DNA of 64,000 nucleotides from an uncultured Micrococcaceae bacterium (lineage in GTDB: Bacteria; Actinomycetota; Actinomycetes; Actinomycetales; Micrococcaceae): contig CANNAD010000001.1 in NCBI GenBank assembly GCA_947502645.1, forward strand, positions 124,001-188,000, written 5' to 3'. The translations under genes and the position numbers were made by a program. Position 1 is the stretch's first letter, and each line of letters begins with the position of its first letter. Under the pieces are notes generated by a model. That model was not told the origin of the DNA and did no database searches. It saw nothing but the letters and a program-made list of their open reading frames with translations. Shown one piece after another: positions 19,473-28,839 of the stretch.

Positions 19473-20504
19473 TTACGCTTCAGATACCCTGTCTTTGGCC
19501 CGCTTGGCATTGAATTTCTTCTGCCGCGGGTCGAAGGCGTCCCGTAGCCCATCACCGATGAAGTTGATGGACAGGCAGATCACCACGATGAATAGGCCAG
19601 GGAACCAGAACAGCCAAGGCCGCGTCTGGAATGCTTCCTGATTATCACTGATCAGTTTGCCCAGTGACACATCCGGTGCCTGCACGCCGAAACCGATGTA
19701 ACTCAGAGCGGTTTCAATCAGGATGGCTGCAGCCATCAGCAAGGTGGTGTTCACGATGATGACACCAACAGCGTTCGGCAGGATGTGCTTGAAGATGATC
19801 CGGTTGTTGGATGCTCCGGCAATCTTCGCGGCGTCGACAAACTCCCGCTCACGCAGGGACAGGAATTCACCGCGAACCAAACGAGCCATACCAGTCCAGG
19901 CGATGAGCCCGATAAGGACCCCCAGGAAGTAGATTCCTGCACCACGACCGAATGTTTCCTGAGCGATCTTTCCAAGAACGGCTGCGAGAACGATCACCGG
20001 AACAATGATGATGACGTCGGTGAGGCGCATGAGCACGGCTTCGATCATGCCCCGGAAGTATCCGGAGACGGCGCCGACAACTACGCCCACGAACGTGGCG
20101 AGGATGCCGATGATGAACATGATCACGATGGAGTTCTGAGCACCGCGCATGGTCATGGCGAACACGTCACGACCGATGGTGTCCTGGCCAAAAGGATGAT
20201 CACCCCAGCTGAATAGGTGCTGGTACGTTGGCGCACCGTTGTTGACGAGCGTCATCGGCTCAGTGTGGCTGTACTTCCACCAGCCCGGGATACCGAAGTA
20301 CCCCATTGAGCTGAAGGACAGGAGGACGATCATCACAAACACCACGAGAGAGACGATGGCCGCGGTGTTGCCGAGGAATCGTTTCCGAACAAGCTGCGCC
20401 TGGGAAAGGCCCTTGGTGTTGTCAAGGACTTCCTTCGACTGGCTCTCCTTGGGATCTGGGCCGGGCTCCGTGCTTGGCGTATCCGGCGGATTCTGAATAG
20501 TCAT
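19473..20504 (-). CDS. Peptide ABC transporter permease (OppC-like)
   Basis: BPD-permease; 'SWGDHPFGQDTIGRDVFAMTMRGAQNSI'. Confidence 0.92.
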   Translation of the reverse strand: MTIQNPPDTPSTEPGPDPKESQSKEVLDNTKGLSQAQLVRKRFLGNTAAIVSLVVFVMIVLLSFSSMGYFGIPGWWKYSHTEPMTLVNNGAPTYQHLFSWGDHPFGQDTIGRDVFAMTMRGAQNSIVIMFIIGILATFVGVVVGAVSGYFRGMIEAVLMRLTDVIIIVPVIVLAAVLGKIAQETFGRGAGIYFLGVLIGLIAWTGMARLVRGEFLSLREREFVDAAKIAGASNNRIIFKHILPNAVGVIIVNTTLLMAAAILIETALSYIGFGVQAPDVSLGKLISDNQEAFQTRPWLFWFPGLFIVVICLSINFIGDGLRDAFDPRQKKFNAKRAKDRVSEA

Positions 20505-22054
20505 GCTTTCACCCTTACGCGCGGATCGAGGACGGAGTAGGCAAGGTCAGCGATGAGGTTGAAAACCAGCGCCAGAATGCCTGTAATCAGGAAGAAGCCC
20601 ATGATGGGGTTAGGGTCCACACGGTTCAGCGCGTTGATGAACAAAGCTCCCATGCCGCTGAACGCAAAGACCGATTCCGTGATGACCGCACCGCCGATGA
20701 GCGCGCCGATATCGAACGCCACGAGAGTAGCCAACGGAATCAGGGCGTTGCGGAATGCGTGACGCATAACCACTGTGCGTTCGGACAAGCCCTTGGCGCG
20801 TGCCGTGCGGATGTAGTCCATGCTCATAATTTCGAGCATCGAGGATCGTGAATAGCGGCTGTAGCCGGCCAATGAGGCAAGCATCAGGGCTATCGTGGGC
20901 AACAACAGGTGCGTGAAGTTGTCCAGACCGGAGATCCAGAAGTCACCGTCAAGACCCGGGGTGGAGGCGCCTGTTGTTGCAATGGGCCTGCCGCGGACGC
21001 GTGAGTGGCTGGAGTAGGCGGACCAGGTGACGAGAAACCTGTCCAGAACAATCAGTCCACCGATGAGGAACGCTGAGATGGCCCCGGCTCGCATACTCTG
21101 ACCGCGATCGTAGCCACCCATAAAGTAACCGACGATACAACCAACCAGAATGGTTGCCACTGCCAGCAGAACGATCATCAACGGTGTTGCCATGGACAGG
21201 AGCGGATTGATTGCGTAGTAGGAGATCAGCCCGATCGGAACCATCAACAGGGCTGTGTAAAGCGCTCTGCGGTTCTTCAACCCGGAGGTTAGTCCGGTGA
21301 CCGCGTAGGCCACTCCCACGCCGAAGATGGCGATAAGAACCGGCCCGAGTCCTGGATTAACAAACCATCCGGTCTTGTCCATGACGAACAGGATGGCGAA
21401 GGCCACGACGAAGCCGATCAGGGCTGCGAGACCTTTGCGCTTCCAGGAGCCGCCTGCCAAGATGCCCCAAATGACGGCACTCACAAGCCCAATAATGAGT
21501 AGGGCCGATAACGGAATCTTTGGTTCTGCCAGGAAATCGTTGAATCCGATTGCGGCGTATTCCTTGAGAAGCACTGCGAGCCAGAAGATCGGCAGTGAGA
21601 AGAAAAGGAAGGCCATGAAGGTGACGCCGTAGTCCAGTCCGCTGTACTGGCGGAGAGCTGTGATGATACCGAGCGAGATTCCGACGATGATAGCCAGGAC
21701 CGTGGCTGCTGTTACCAGCGAGATAGTTTGACCCATAGCGCGTGCCAGCGCTTCAGTGACCGGTTCGCCCTGAATGCTCTGGCCGAGATCACAAGTGCCA
21801 AGGAACGGGACGACGCACTTCACGGCCCCCGAGAGCCAGATGAAGTACCGGATGGGTGGTGGTGTATTCAGGTCCAGCAGCTCAGTGCGGGCCTGAATGA
21901 GGGCGTCCTTGTTCGGTGTCCTTAGCTGGCGGAGATCGGCCAGCGGGTCCCCTGACAGAGCTGTCAGGACATAAACGATGAAGGAGGCACCAAACAGGAT
22001 AAGGACGGCGGTAATAAGGCGCCGAACAATGTAGGTAACCATAGTTGCTTTCAA
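20501..22054 (-). CDS. Peptide ABC transporter permease (OppB-like), unusually long (517 aa)
   Basis: OppB N-terminus (VTYIVRRLITAVLILFGASFIVYVLTALSGDPL) and C-terminus, with a large central hydrophobic insertion. Confidence 0.9.
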   Translation of the reverse strand: MKATMVTYIVRRLITAVLILFGASFIVYVLTALSGDPLADLRQLRTPNKDALIQARTELLDLNTPPPIRYFIWLSGAVKCVVPFLGTCDLGQSIQGEPVTEALARAMGQTISLVTAATVLAIIVGISLGIITALRQYSGLDYGVTFMAFLFFSLPIFWLAVLLKEYAAIGFNDFLAEPKIPLSALLIIGLVSAVIWGILAGGSWKRKGLAALIGFVVAFAILFVMDKTGWFVNPGLGPVLIAIFGVGVAYAVTGLTSGLKNRRALYTALLMVPIGLISYYAINPLLSMATPLMIVLLAVATILVGCIVGYFMGGYDRGQSMRAGAISAFLIGGLIVLDRFLVTWSAYSSHSRVRGRPIATTGASTPGLDGDFWISGLDNFTHLLLPTIALMLASLAGYSRYSRSSMLEIMSMDYIRTARAKGLSERTVVMRHAFRNALIPLATLVAFDIGALIGGAVITESVFAFSGMGALFINALNRVDPNPIMGFFLITGILALVFNLIADLAYSVLDPRVRVKA

Positions 22055-22171
22055 GCCTCGAATGTTGGGGTCCGGGGATCGCCCGGCGATATGGCAAGAG
22101 TGTAATCCAGCTCACGACATCTGGGAATTTGGCAAGTGCCAATCACTGACGTTTGTTATGTATTCATACTA

Positions 22172-22206
22172 AAGGCGCCAAGACCAGTACCTGGTCCTGG
22201 CGCCTT
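22172..22206. terminator. Hairpin terminator downstream of the second substrate-binding protein gene
   Basis: aaggcgccaagaccag-tac-ctggtcctggcgcctt (one mismatch). Confidence 0.65.
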
Positions 22207-22231
22207 CAGATGGTGAAGGAACTATGTTCCG

Positions 22232-24007
22232 TTACTCTTTGACGGACCACTCCCAGAAGTTCCACCAGACACCGGTCTGGTTAGGCATGTACTTCACGCC
22301 TTCGATGCGGTCGCTGTATGCGTCCACGCCGACTGGCTGGAAGAGCGGCAGACCGAAGCGGTCACCCCAGAGCTCTGTGTCGATCTTGATCTGAATTTCT
22401 TCCTGCTTCTTCGGGTCGGTCTCGAGGATCAGCTGATTCGAGAGCTCGTCGACCGTCTCGTTGGAGTAACCACTGTAGTTACCGCCGCCATCAGTGCTGA
22501 ACAGCTGCGGGACGCCGGTTACGCCAACGCCGGAGTTGACCCAGCCGAAGATGGATGCATCATAAGTACCCGTGCCCAGGGCGCTGCCCCAGTCGGAGGC
22601 ACCGAGGCCGCCATCAACAACCTTGAAGCCGGCCTTTTCAGCCGATGCTGCGATCAGCGTGTAGGCGTCAACACGGTTGGGGTTGGCGTTGTTGTACATG
22701 ATCTTGACTTCGGGAGTCTTGCCATTGAGAAGCTCCTTGGCCTTCTCAATGTCGACTTCCTGGAAGTTCTCGGATCCGTTGGCCTTGACTGCCTCAGCAT
22801 AGGCTGCCTGCTCCGGGAGGAAGATCTGCGAATCCAAGGGGGAACCCTCAGGATTCAGTGGCTTCATGATCGCATCGTAGATCGCGTCGCGGGGAACGGT
22901 CAGCATGAATGCTTCGCGAACATCCTTATCGGCGAACGGACCGGTGAAGTTCAGGTCCAGGTGGTCGTAGGAGAGCTGGTTGCCTCTCTCGACCGTGACG
23001 CCGTCGAGTGCTTCAAGCTGCTCGATGGTGTCGGCTGAAGCCTGCGGAGCGATGATGTCTACTTCACCGTTGTCCAGCGCCTGGATCTGTGCCGGAGCTT
23101 CTCCGATGTACTTGACTGTGATCTCATCGATCTTGGGCATGGGGCCCCAGTTGTAGTCTTCGTTGCGCACCATGGTCATGGACTGCTCAGGAACGATGTC
23201 CTTGACGATGAACGGGCCGCTGGAAAGGTACAGCGATGCATCGCTTGGCAGTGACTTGGTATCAAAACCGGTGTTCCAGAAGTCTGCAACCTTCTTGAGT
23301 TCGGGGCGTTCCTGGGGCTTTGCCGGGTCACCCTCGGGTGCCGACTGGAGGAGCTCGATGAGAGCATCCTCGTCAGCGAGTCCACCCTGGGTGGCTACAA
23401 CGTGTGCAGGGACGCCAACGCCGAAGGAGATTTCCCAGTCAGCGAAGGGCTTTTCATACACGAGAGTGATGGAACGGCCGTCTTCGCCAATTTCAGGAAC
23501 ATCAGTCAGGCCGAGACCGGAAGTGTCGCCTGCGTAGTCGAAGTAGTTGTGTCCGGAGACAACTTCGCCCTCTTTGTCCGTCTTGGCGTCATTGAAGTGA
23601 CCGGACATGACTGCCCAGCTCAGCATGAGGTCGCCAGCGTCAATGGGCTCGCCGTCGGACCACTTGACACCTTCGTTGACCGTGTACTTGACCGTCAGCG
23701 GATCTTCGGAGACGACTTCGTAGGAACCGAACTTCTCGTTCTTGACGATTTCGAGATCGTTGTTGATGTAGTTGAAGTCCGAATGCGTTGCATATTCGAT
23801 CTTGCTGTTGATGTCGACATTGCCCTTGGCTGTGTCCGGGTTGAACGAGCTGAACGCGTTCACCTCAACGACGCGAACTTCACCGCCGCTCTCCTCGCCG
23901 CCGCCATTGCCGCCGTCTTCTGTGCCTGTGTTTGCAGCACAGGCGCTCAGTGCGAGTGCAGCAACTGCTGCAACTCCCACAGCTTTGGAAGTACGTCCGA
24001 AACGCAT
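22232..24007 (-). CDS. Peptide ABC transporter substrate-binding lipoprotein (SBP_bac_5)
   Basis: Lipobox LSACAANTG; OppA-like. Confidence 0.92.
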   Translation of the reverse strand: MRFGRTSKAVGVAAVAALALSACAANTGTEDGGNGGGEESGGEVRVVEVNAFSSFNPDTAKGNVDINSKIEYATHSDFNYINNDLEIVKNEKFGSYEVVSEDPLTVKYTVNEGVKWSDGEPIDAGDLMLSWAVMSGHFNDAKTDKEGEVVSGHNYFDYAGDTSGLGLTDVPEIGEDGRSITLVYEKPFADWEISFGVGVPAHVVATQGGLADEDALIELLQSAPEGDPAKPQERPELKKVADFWNTGFDTKSLPSDASLYLSSGPFIVKDIVPEQSMTMVRNEDYNWGPMPKIDEITVKYIGEAPAQIQALDNGEVDIIAPQASADTIEQLEALDGVTVERGNQLSYDHLDLNFTGPFADKDVREAFMLTVPRDAIYDAIMKPLNPEGSPLDSQIFLPEQAAYAEAVKANGSENFQEVDIEKAKELLNGKTPEVKIMYNNANPNRVDAYTLIAASAEKAGFKVVDGGLGASDWGSALGTGTYDASIFGWVNSGVGVTGVPQLFSTDGGGNYSGYSNETVDELSNQLILETDPKKQEEIQIKIDTELWGDRFGLPLFQPVGVDAYSDRIEGVKYMPNQTGVWWNFWEWSVKE

Positions 24008-24467
24008 TCCGCCTCCTATTTATTCGTGTAGTGATAATTCCGGACGATCTGGCCAGGAACCGACAACCATGGATAGTGGCGTGTCTCACATGCCTAGAAT
24101 CCTAAGTGGTGTTCGTCACTTCCGTGTAGTTAAAACCACCAAAAAACACGGATGTTATCGAGATGAAACCTAAGGCCTTCAGGAGCCGATCAGCTAACGC
24201 TCAGCCAAGAGCGAGCCTGCGGGAGTTGTTGGGATTTGCCATTCACTTCTGCGAGTAGGTCAGCGACGGCGTCCGTGAGCGGAATTCCGCACAGCCCTTC
24301 GCTCTCGATGGGGTAGCGAGGACACGGTTGCCAATGACGTGGACCCTCTGGTGGTCGGTGCCAGTCACGAAGTACTGCAGTATGAGCCGCGTGCACCACA
24401 GCGTCGGTTAGGTCAGATTGTGACGAATTGTGTAAACAGGATGTCTGAATCCCGTTCAGGGTAATCC

Positions 24468-25226
24468 TCAAGGGGCAGCGCTTTTTGCCAGAGTGCGCTT
24501 GTCACGAACAAGGACTATCTGGTTGTCTCTCCTGAGATCGAACAGCCCGATGGCTTCGATGAGGTCACTCAACTTTCGATAACCGTAATTGCGGGAATCC
24601 AGTGACGCCTGATTGCCTATTTGACTTCCTACCGCAGCTAAATGCGCCCAACCGTCATCTCCACTGGCAGCTTCGACCGCGTTACGCATCAAGAGCACGA
24701 GACGGGTATCGCTGCGCAACCTTTTCGGGTCAACGCGTCCTTCAGGCACTGCATCAGGGGTAGCGCGTGATTGCCCCAATCCCTCGACGTAGGTGAATAG
24801 AGAACAAGCATTGACGAACGGCTCCGGCGTTTTTCTCTGACCGAACCCGTACACTTTCAGGCCATCCGCCAGGATGCGCATAACCAGCGGAGTGAAGTCC
24901 GCGTCGCTGGAGACAAGAGCAAAGGCATCGACCGAACCTCCACTCAGCAAATCCATGGCGTCAATCACCATGGCCATATCAGCAGCATTCTTGCCACTGC
25001 TGTAAGCAAACTGCTGCATAGGCCGAATCGCATACGGGTGGAGTGCGGCTTCCCATTGCTGTAGATATGGGCTCTTCCAATCACCATAGGCACGCCGCAC
25101 ATTAGCAACTCCATGACGCGCCACTTCAGCAAGGACAACATCAACCTTGGAGGCTGGTGCGTTGTCAGCATCGATGAGCAAGGCAATGCGATTCTCTACA
25201 GGCTTCACCTGTAGAGAATGTGGCAA
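24468..25226 (-). CDS. NYN-domain (LabA/PIN-like) protein with C-terminal LOTUS/OST-HTH-like domain
   Basis: IALLIDADNAPASKVDVVLAEVARHG, ADMAMVIDAMDLL, FALVSSDADFTPLVMRI; C-terminus 'NYGYRKLSDLIEAIGLFDL'. Confidence 0.88.
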   Translation of the reverse strand: MPHSLQVKPVENRIALLIDADNAPASKVDVVLAEVARHGVANVRRAYGDWKSPYLQQWEAALHPYAIRPMQQFAYSSGKNAADMAMVIDAMDLLSGGSVDAFALVSSDADFTPLVMRILADGLKVYGFGQRKTPEPFVNACSLFTYVEGLGQSRATPDAVPEGRVDPKRLRSDTRLVLLMRNAVEAASGDDGWAHLAAVGSQIGNQASLDSRNYGYRKLSDLIEAIGLFDLRRDNQIVLVRDKRTLAKSAAP

Positions 25227-25280
25227 GAAACCGAACCGGTCAACTCAAATGATGATTCGACGGGTGGTTAGGCTGACTGC

Positions 25281-25994
25281 ATGGCGACAGTTATTCTCGT
25301 GCGGCACGGCCGCACCACAGCAAATGCCACCGGGCTGCTGGCCGGTAGGTCCTTCGGCGTAAGCCTGGACCAGATCGGGCGCGACCAAGCGGCTCTCACC
25401 GGAGAACGGCTGGCGACAGTTCCCCTCGTGGCGGTGGTGTCGAGCCCCCTTGAGCGTTGCCAGCAGACCGCCCAGCACATCCTCGATCGACAGACGGGCA
25501 CGCCATTCACGGAGGATGATCCCGATCTCATCGAATGCGACTACGGCCAGTGGCAGGGCCGCACGCTCACCGATCTCGCAACCGAAGATTTGTGGCCGCT
25601 GGTGCAGTCGCAACCATCCGCCGTCGTCTTCCCCGGCGGTGAATCCATGGCGGCGATGCAGGCCCGGTCGGTGGCAGCGATTCGCCGCCACGATGCAGCC
25701 TTCGAAGCCGAACATGGACCCGAGGCCGTGTGGGTTGCGGTCAGCCATGGTGACATCATCAAGTCAATACTCGCCGACGCGCTCGGCATGCACCTTGACC
25801 TGTTCCAGCGCATCAACGTGGGCCCCGCATCCGTATCGATCGTGACCTATGGTGCTGGCCGGCCGAGCGTCCACGCAACCAACACCGATGCAGGTGATCT
25901 TTCGTGGCTGTCGAAGGGTACGCACTCTGGCGATGCGCCGGTGGGTGGCGGGGCAGGACAAGGCGCCGTGAACCACAAGCGCCTAGAATACTGA
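25281..25994 (+). CDS. Histidine phosphatase (MSMEG_4193-like phosphoglycerate mutase family)
   Basis: ILVRHGRTTAN; SSPLERCQQTA; VWVAVSHGDIIKSILADALG. Confidence 0.9.
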   Translation: MATVILVRHGRTTANATGLLAGRSFGVSLDQIGRDQAALTGERLATVPLVAVVSSPLERCQQTAQHILDRQTGTPFTEDDPDLIECDYGQWQGRTLTDLATEDLWPLVQSQPSAVVFPGGESMAAMQARSVAAIRRHDAAFEAEHGPEAVWVAVSHGDIIKSILADALGMHLDLFQRINVGPASVSIVTYGAGRPSVHATNTDAGDLSWLSKGTHSGDAPVGGGAGQGAVNHKRLEY

Positions 25995-25995
25995 T

Positions 25996-26550
25996 ATGCC
26001 TACACGTGTTCACGAGTTTGCCTGGCCTGATCGGGTCGTCGTTGGCACCATCGGACCTCCGGGGGCACGCACGTTCTACCTGCAGGTGCGTGCAGGGACA
26101 CAGGTGGTGACCATCGCCCTCGAGAAGCAGCAGTCGGCGCTGCTCGCGGAGAAGATCGACGAGATTCTCGACCAGCTCATCACCGTCGAGGGAAACCGCT
26201 TCAGCGTTCCGACGAGCACTCCCATTGAACTTGTCGACAATGACCAGCTCGAAGATGTCCAGGAGCAGTTCCGCGTCGGCGCCATGAGCCTGGGCTGGGA
26301 CCCAACCACGGCCCAGGTTGTCATCGAAGCCCACGCCATCACCGACGGCGATGCTGATAACAACGACGAATTGCTTGCTGAGGACGGCGCGCGCGAAACT
26401 GAAATGCTGCTGGTGCGAATGCCTGTTGGCACTGCCCGCGCATTCGCCAAGCGCACCCGCGAGATCGTCGGCGCCGGACGCCCGGCGTGCCCGCTCTGCG
26501 GTTACCCCATAGACGCCGACGGACACATCTGCACCCCTCCCGAGGCCTGA
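25996..26550 (+). CDS. DUF3090 family protein
   Basis: PDRVVVGTIGPPGARTFYLQVRAGTQVVTIALEKQQ; C-terminal zinc ribbon CPLCGYPIDADGHIC. Confidence 0.9.
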   Translation: MPTRVHEFAWPDRVVVGTIGPPGARTFYLQVRAGTQVVTIALEKQQSALLAEKIDEILDQLITVEGNRFSVPTSTPIELVDNDQLEDVQEQFRVGAMSLGWDPTTAQVVIEAHAITDGDADNNDELLAEDGARETEMLLVRMPVGTARAFAKRTREIVGAGRPACPLCGYPIDADGHICTPPEA

Positions 26551-27317
26551 TGCCAGCACAGGACCTGGTGACCGCCGAACTGACACTCACCGGGCGCATC
26601 AGGACGGCTTCCAACGCTACATTTCTGGGCAACATCGGCGACGTGAGCGTCGTCTATAAGCCGATAGCCGGCGAAAGTCCGCTGTGGGACTTCCCCGACG
26701 GCGCCCTGGCGCACCGCGAGGTAGCCGCCTACCTGGTCTCGGAAGCCTTCGGCTGGGACGTGGTACCGCACACCTGGCTCCGCGATGGTCCGGCGGGCGA
26801 AGGCATGGTGCAACTCTGGCAGGAGCAAGACCCCGAACAGATCGCCGTCGACCTGGTCGCTACAGACCAGGTGCCGGAGACGGGCTGGAAACACGTTCTC
26901 GAAGGGCAAGACCAAACCGGGCAGATGGTCACCCTCGTTCACGAGGACTCACCAGCGCTCAGGCGAATGGCTGTGTTTGACCTGGTCGTCAACAACGCCG
27001 ACCGCAAAGGCGACCACATCCTTGCCATGACGGACGGACGCCGATACGGCGTGGATCATGGGCTCACCTTCCACCGTGACCACAAACTGCGCACGGTTCT
27101 GTGGGGATGGCTGGGAGAGACTCTGACTGCCGAGGAGCACGACGGCCTCGAGCGTGTCAGGGAAGGACTACACGGTGAACTGGGCCGACACCTGGCGGAC
27201 TTGCTCAGCGCCGAAGAAATCTCAGCGCTCGCTGCTCGCTGCGCTGGATTGCGCCTGACAGGGCGGTTTCCGGCTCCCTCCGGTGAGATGCCGGCGGTTC
27301 CCTGGCCACTGTTCTGA
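26550..27317 (+). CDS. SCO1664-family protein (phosphatidylinositol kinase-like)
   Basis: TGA/ATG overlap with DUF3090; VVYKPIAGESPLWDFPDG, FDLVVNNADRKGDH, GVDHGLTFH. Confidence 0.88.
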   Translation: MPAQDLVTAELTLTGRIRTASNATFLGNIGDVSVVYKPIAGESPLWDFPDGALAHREVAAYLVSEAFGWDVVPHTWLRDGPAGEGMVQLWQEQDPEQIAVDLVATDQVPETGWKHVLEGQDQTGQMVTLVHEDSPALRRMAVFDLVVNNADRKGDHILAMTDGRRYGVDHGLTFHRDHKLRTVLWGWLGETLTAEEHDGLERVREGLHGELGRHLADLLSAEEISALAARCAGLRLTGRFPAPSGEMPAVPWPLF

Positions 27318-27469
27318 GGGAATTACGGCTAGGGGCTTCGCCGGCCTTTGTGAGGATAAGCCGGTCCCTGCGGGGCGCCACGCACTAGGCAAGAACGGTG
27401 CATTGAGTCTTTTGGCCCGTTTAGATGAGGGTCACGACGACTACCGGTGATCCTACTTCTGCGCGGCGG

Positions 27470-27991
27470 TCACCCGATCATGTAGGCGAATCCGCGTCCC
27501 TCCGACGCGACCGCCCGGACGAAGTTTTTGGCTCGATGAAGGAACTGGGTGGCATAGGCGACGGACTCGGTCTCAAGTATCTGAGGCGAGTAGTACCGCT
27601 CCAGACCTGCTTCGATGTCGTGATCGCCAATCGTCTCTATATCCCGGGCGATCAGTGCGACCTCGTCCGGTGGGAGTGTCCGCAGCCATGGGTGCCATGC
27701 GAAACCGTCCGTGTAGGTCACGTGTCCTTCGAACATGCGATAGGCCGGTCTGGCTCTAGCACCCGGAGTAGGCGGTTCAGTGAGTCGCTGTAAATACGAC
27801 CATGCCTTGTCAAGGTAGAGAAGGTCGCGCTCCGGAACGGATTGTCGGAAATCTGTGATGCCCTGCGTGAAGCCCTCTTCGAGTCCCAAAACGTCTGCGA
27901 GCGGGTCCGAGCCGATCACGGCGAGTGGGTCGGCGAGCGCCTTCTCGGTCTGCTCGCTGGCGAACGCGTATGCGTAGTATCTGATTCCCAT
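27470..27991 (-). CDS. DUF1877-like (YfbM-type) protein
   Basis: MGIRYYAYAF...LYLDKAWSYLQRL pattern with conserved Trp/Asp. Confidence 0.65.
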   Translation of the reverse strand: MGIRYYAYAFASEQTEKALADPLAVIGSDPLADVLGLEEGFTQGITDFRQSVPERDLLYLDKAWSYLQRLTEPPTPGARARPAYRMFEGHVTYTDGFAWHPWLRTLPPDEVALIARDIETIGDHDIEAGLERYYSPQILETESVAYATQFLHRAKNFVRAVASEGRGFAYMIG

Positions 27992-28179
27992 ACGACGACT
28001 CTAGGACTGCACATATGCTTTCGCTCGTCGGCACCTGCTATCTGTGGATAACTCAACCTCACAGGGCACGCGGTCGTCAGACGTTGAACGGGAACTCCTC
28101 CACGTCGCCGCCCGGAGAAACGTCACGGAGCGGCGAACGCCGGCACCGGGGCCATCCTGTCTATCGGCCGCTTCGTTCG

Positions 28180-28485
28180 TCAGGCGACCTGCAGTCGCTG
28201 GTCGCCGACGACGTATTCAACGGCCATCCCGCCGCCGACGGCTTCAAGGTAGCCGCGGATCGTCCCGATCTTTGCGCTGTCGAGGTCGCCGTGCTCGATC
28301 TTGGAGATCTGGCGTTGGCCGACGCCGATGCGCTCTGCCAGCTGGGCCTGTGTGAGACCGGCCTGCTCGCGCAGCTCACGCAGGCGATAGGCGCGGACCT
28401 CGGCGAGCATCCGCTCCTTGTGCGCCTCGACGCGTTCCCGATCCACAGGCTGCTCTGCGACGAAGTCCTTCAGGGTCCTGGTCAT
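28180..28485 (-). CDS. XRE-type helix-turn-helix antitoxin-like protein
   Basis: LRELREQAGLTQAQLAERIGVGQRQISKIEHGDLDSAKIGTIRGYLEAVGG; ATG at 28485 (MTRTLKDF). Confidence 0.8.
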   Translation of the reverse strand: MTRTLKDFVAEQPVDRERVEAHKERMLAEVRAYRLRELREQAGLTQAQLAERIGVGQRQISKIEHGDLDSAKIGTIRGYLEAVGGGMAVEYVVGDQRLQVA

Positions 28486-28490
28486 CTCAG

Positions 28491-28652
28491 TCACTCTCCT
28501 CTTAGCCTGCACAGGTGGTCGTCGAACAGGTCGTCGGCCACCGGGATGTTCTTCTTGTACCAGCGAGTCCAGTTACCTGCCTTGTCACCGGCCGTCAGCA
28601 TAGACCCTGCAAGGTCTGCCTGCAACGAACCCCCATTCCACTGCGGCGCCAT
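28491..28652 (-). pseudogene. 3' remnant of a RelE/HigB-type toxin gene upstream of the XRE antitoxin
   Basis: Reading by hand: ...AGDKAGNWTRWYKKNIPVADDLFDDHLCRLRGE*, a typical toxin C-terminus; no intact N-terminal half found upstream. Confidence 0.6.
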
Positions 28653-28740
28653 CCCATATAAGTCCCTTGGGTGCAGTGATCGATCATAATTACACCCACC
28701 CGAGCGCCGTTGCCGCTGCTACCGTCCCCGCCCATAACGC

Positions 28741-28785
28741 TACGTTGAAACAGAACTCCACTACGTTGCGTAGCCGAATAACGTC
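28741..28785 (-). repeat. Short dispersed direct repeat, copy A
   Basis: tacgttgaaacagaactccactacgttgcgtagccgaataacgtc; about 37/45 identical to copy C. Confidence 0.6.
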
Positions 28786-28839
28786 ATGTTCGTACACGCT
28801 GTCACGTGCGAAGCCTCGGAGTTGGGGCACAATAATCGT

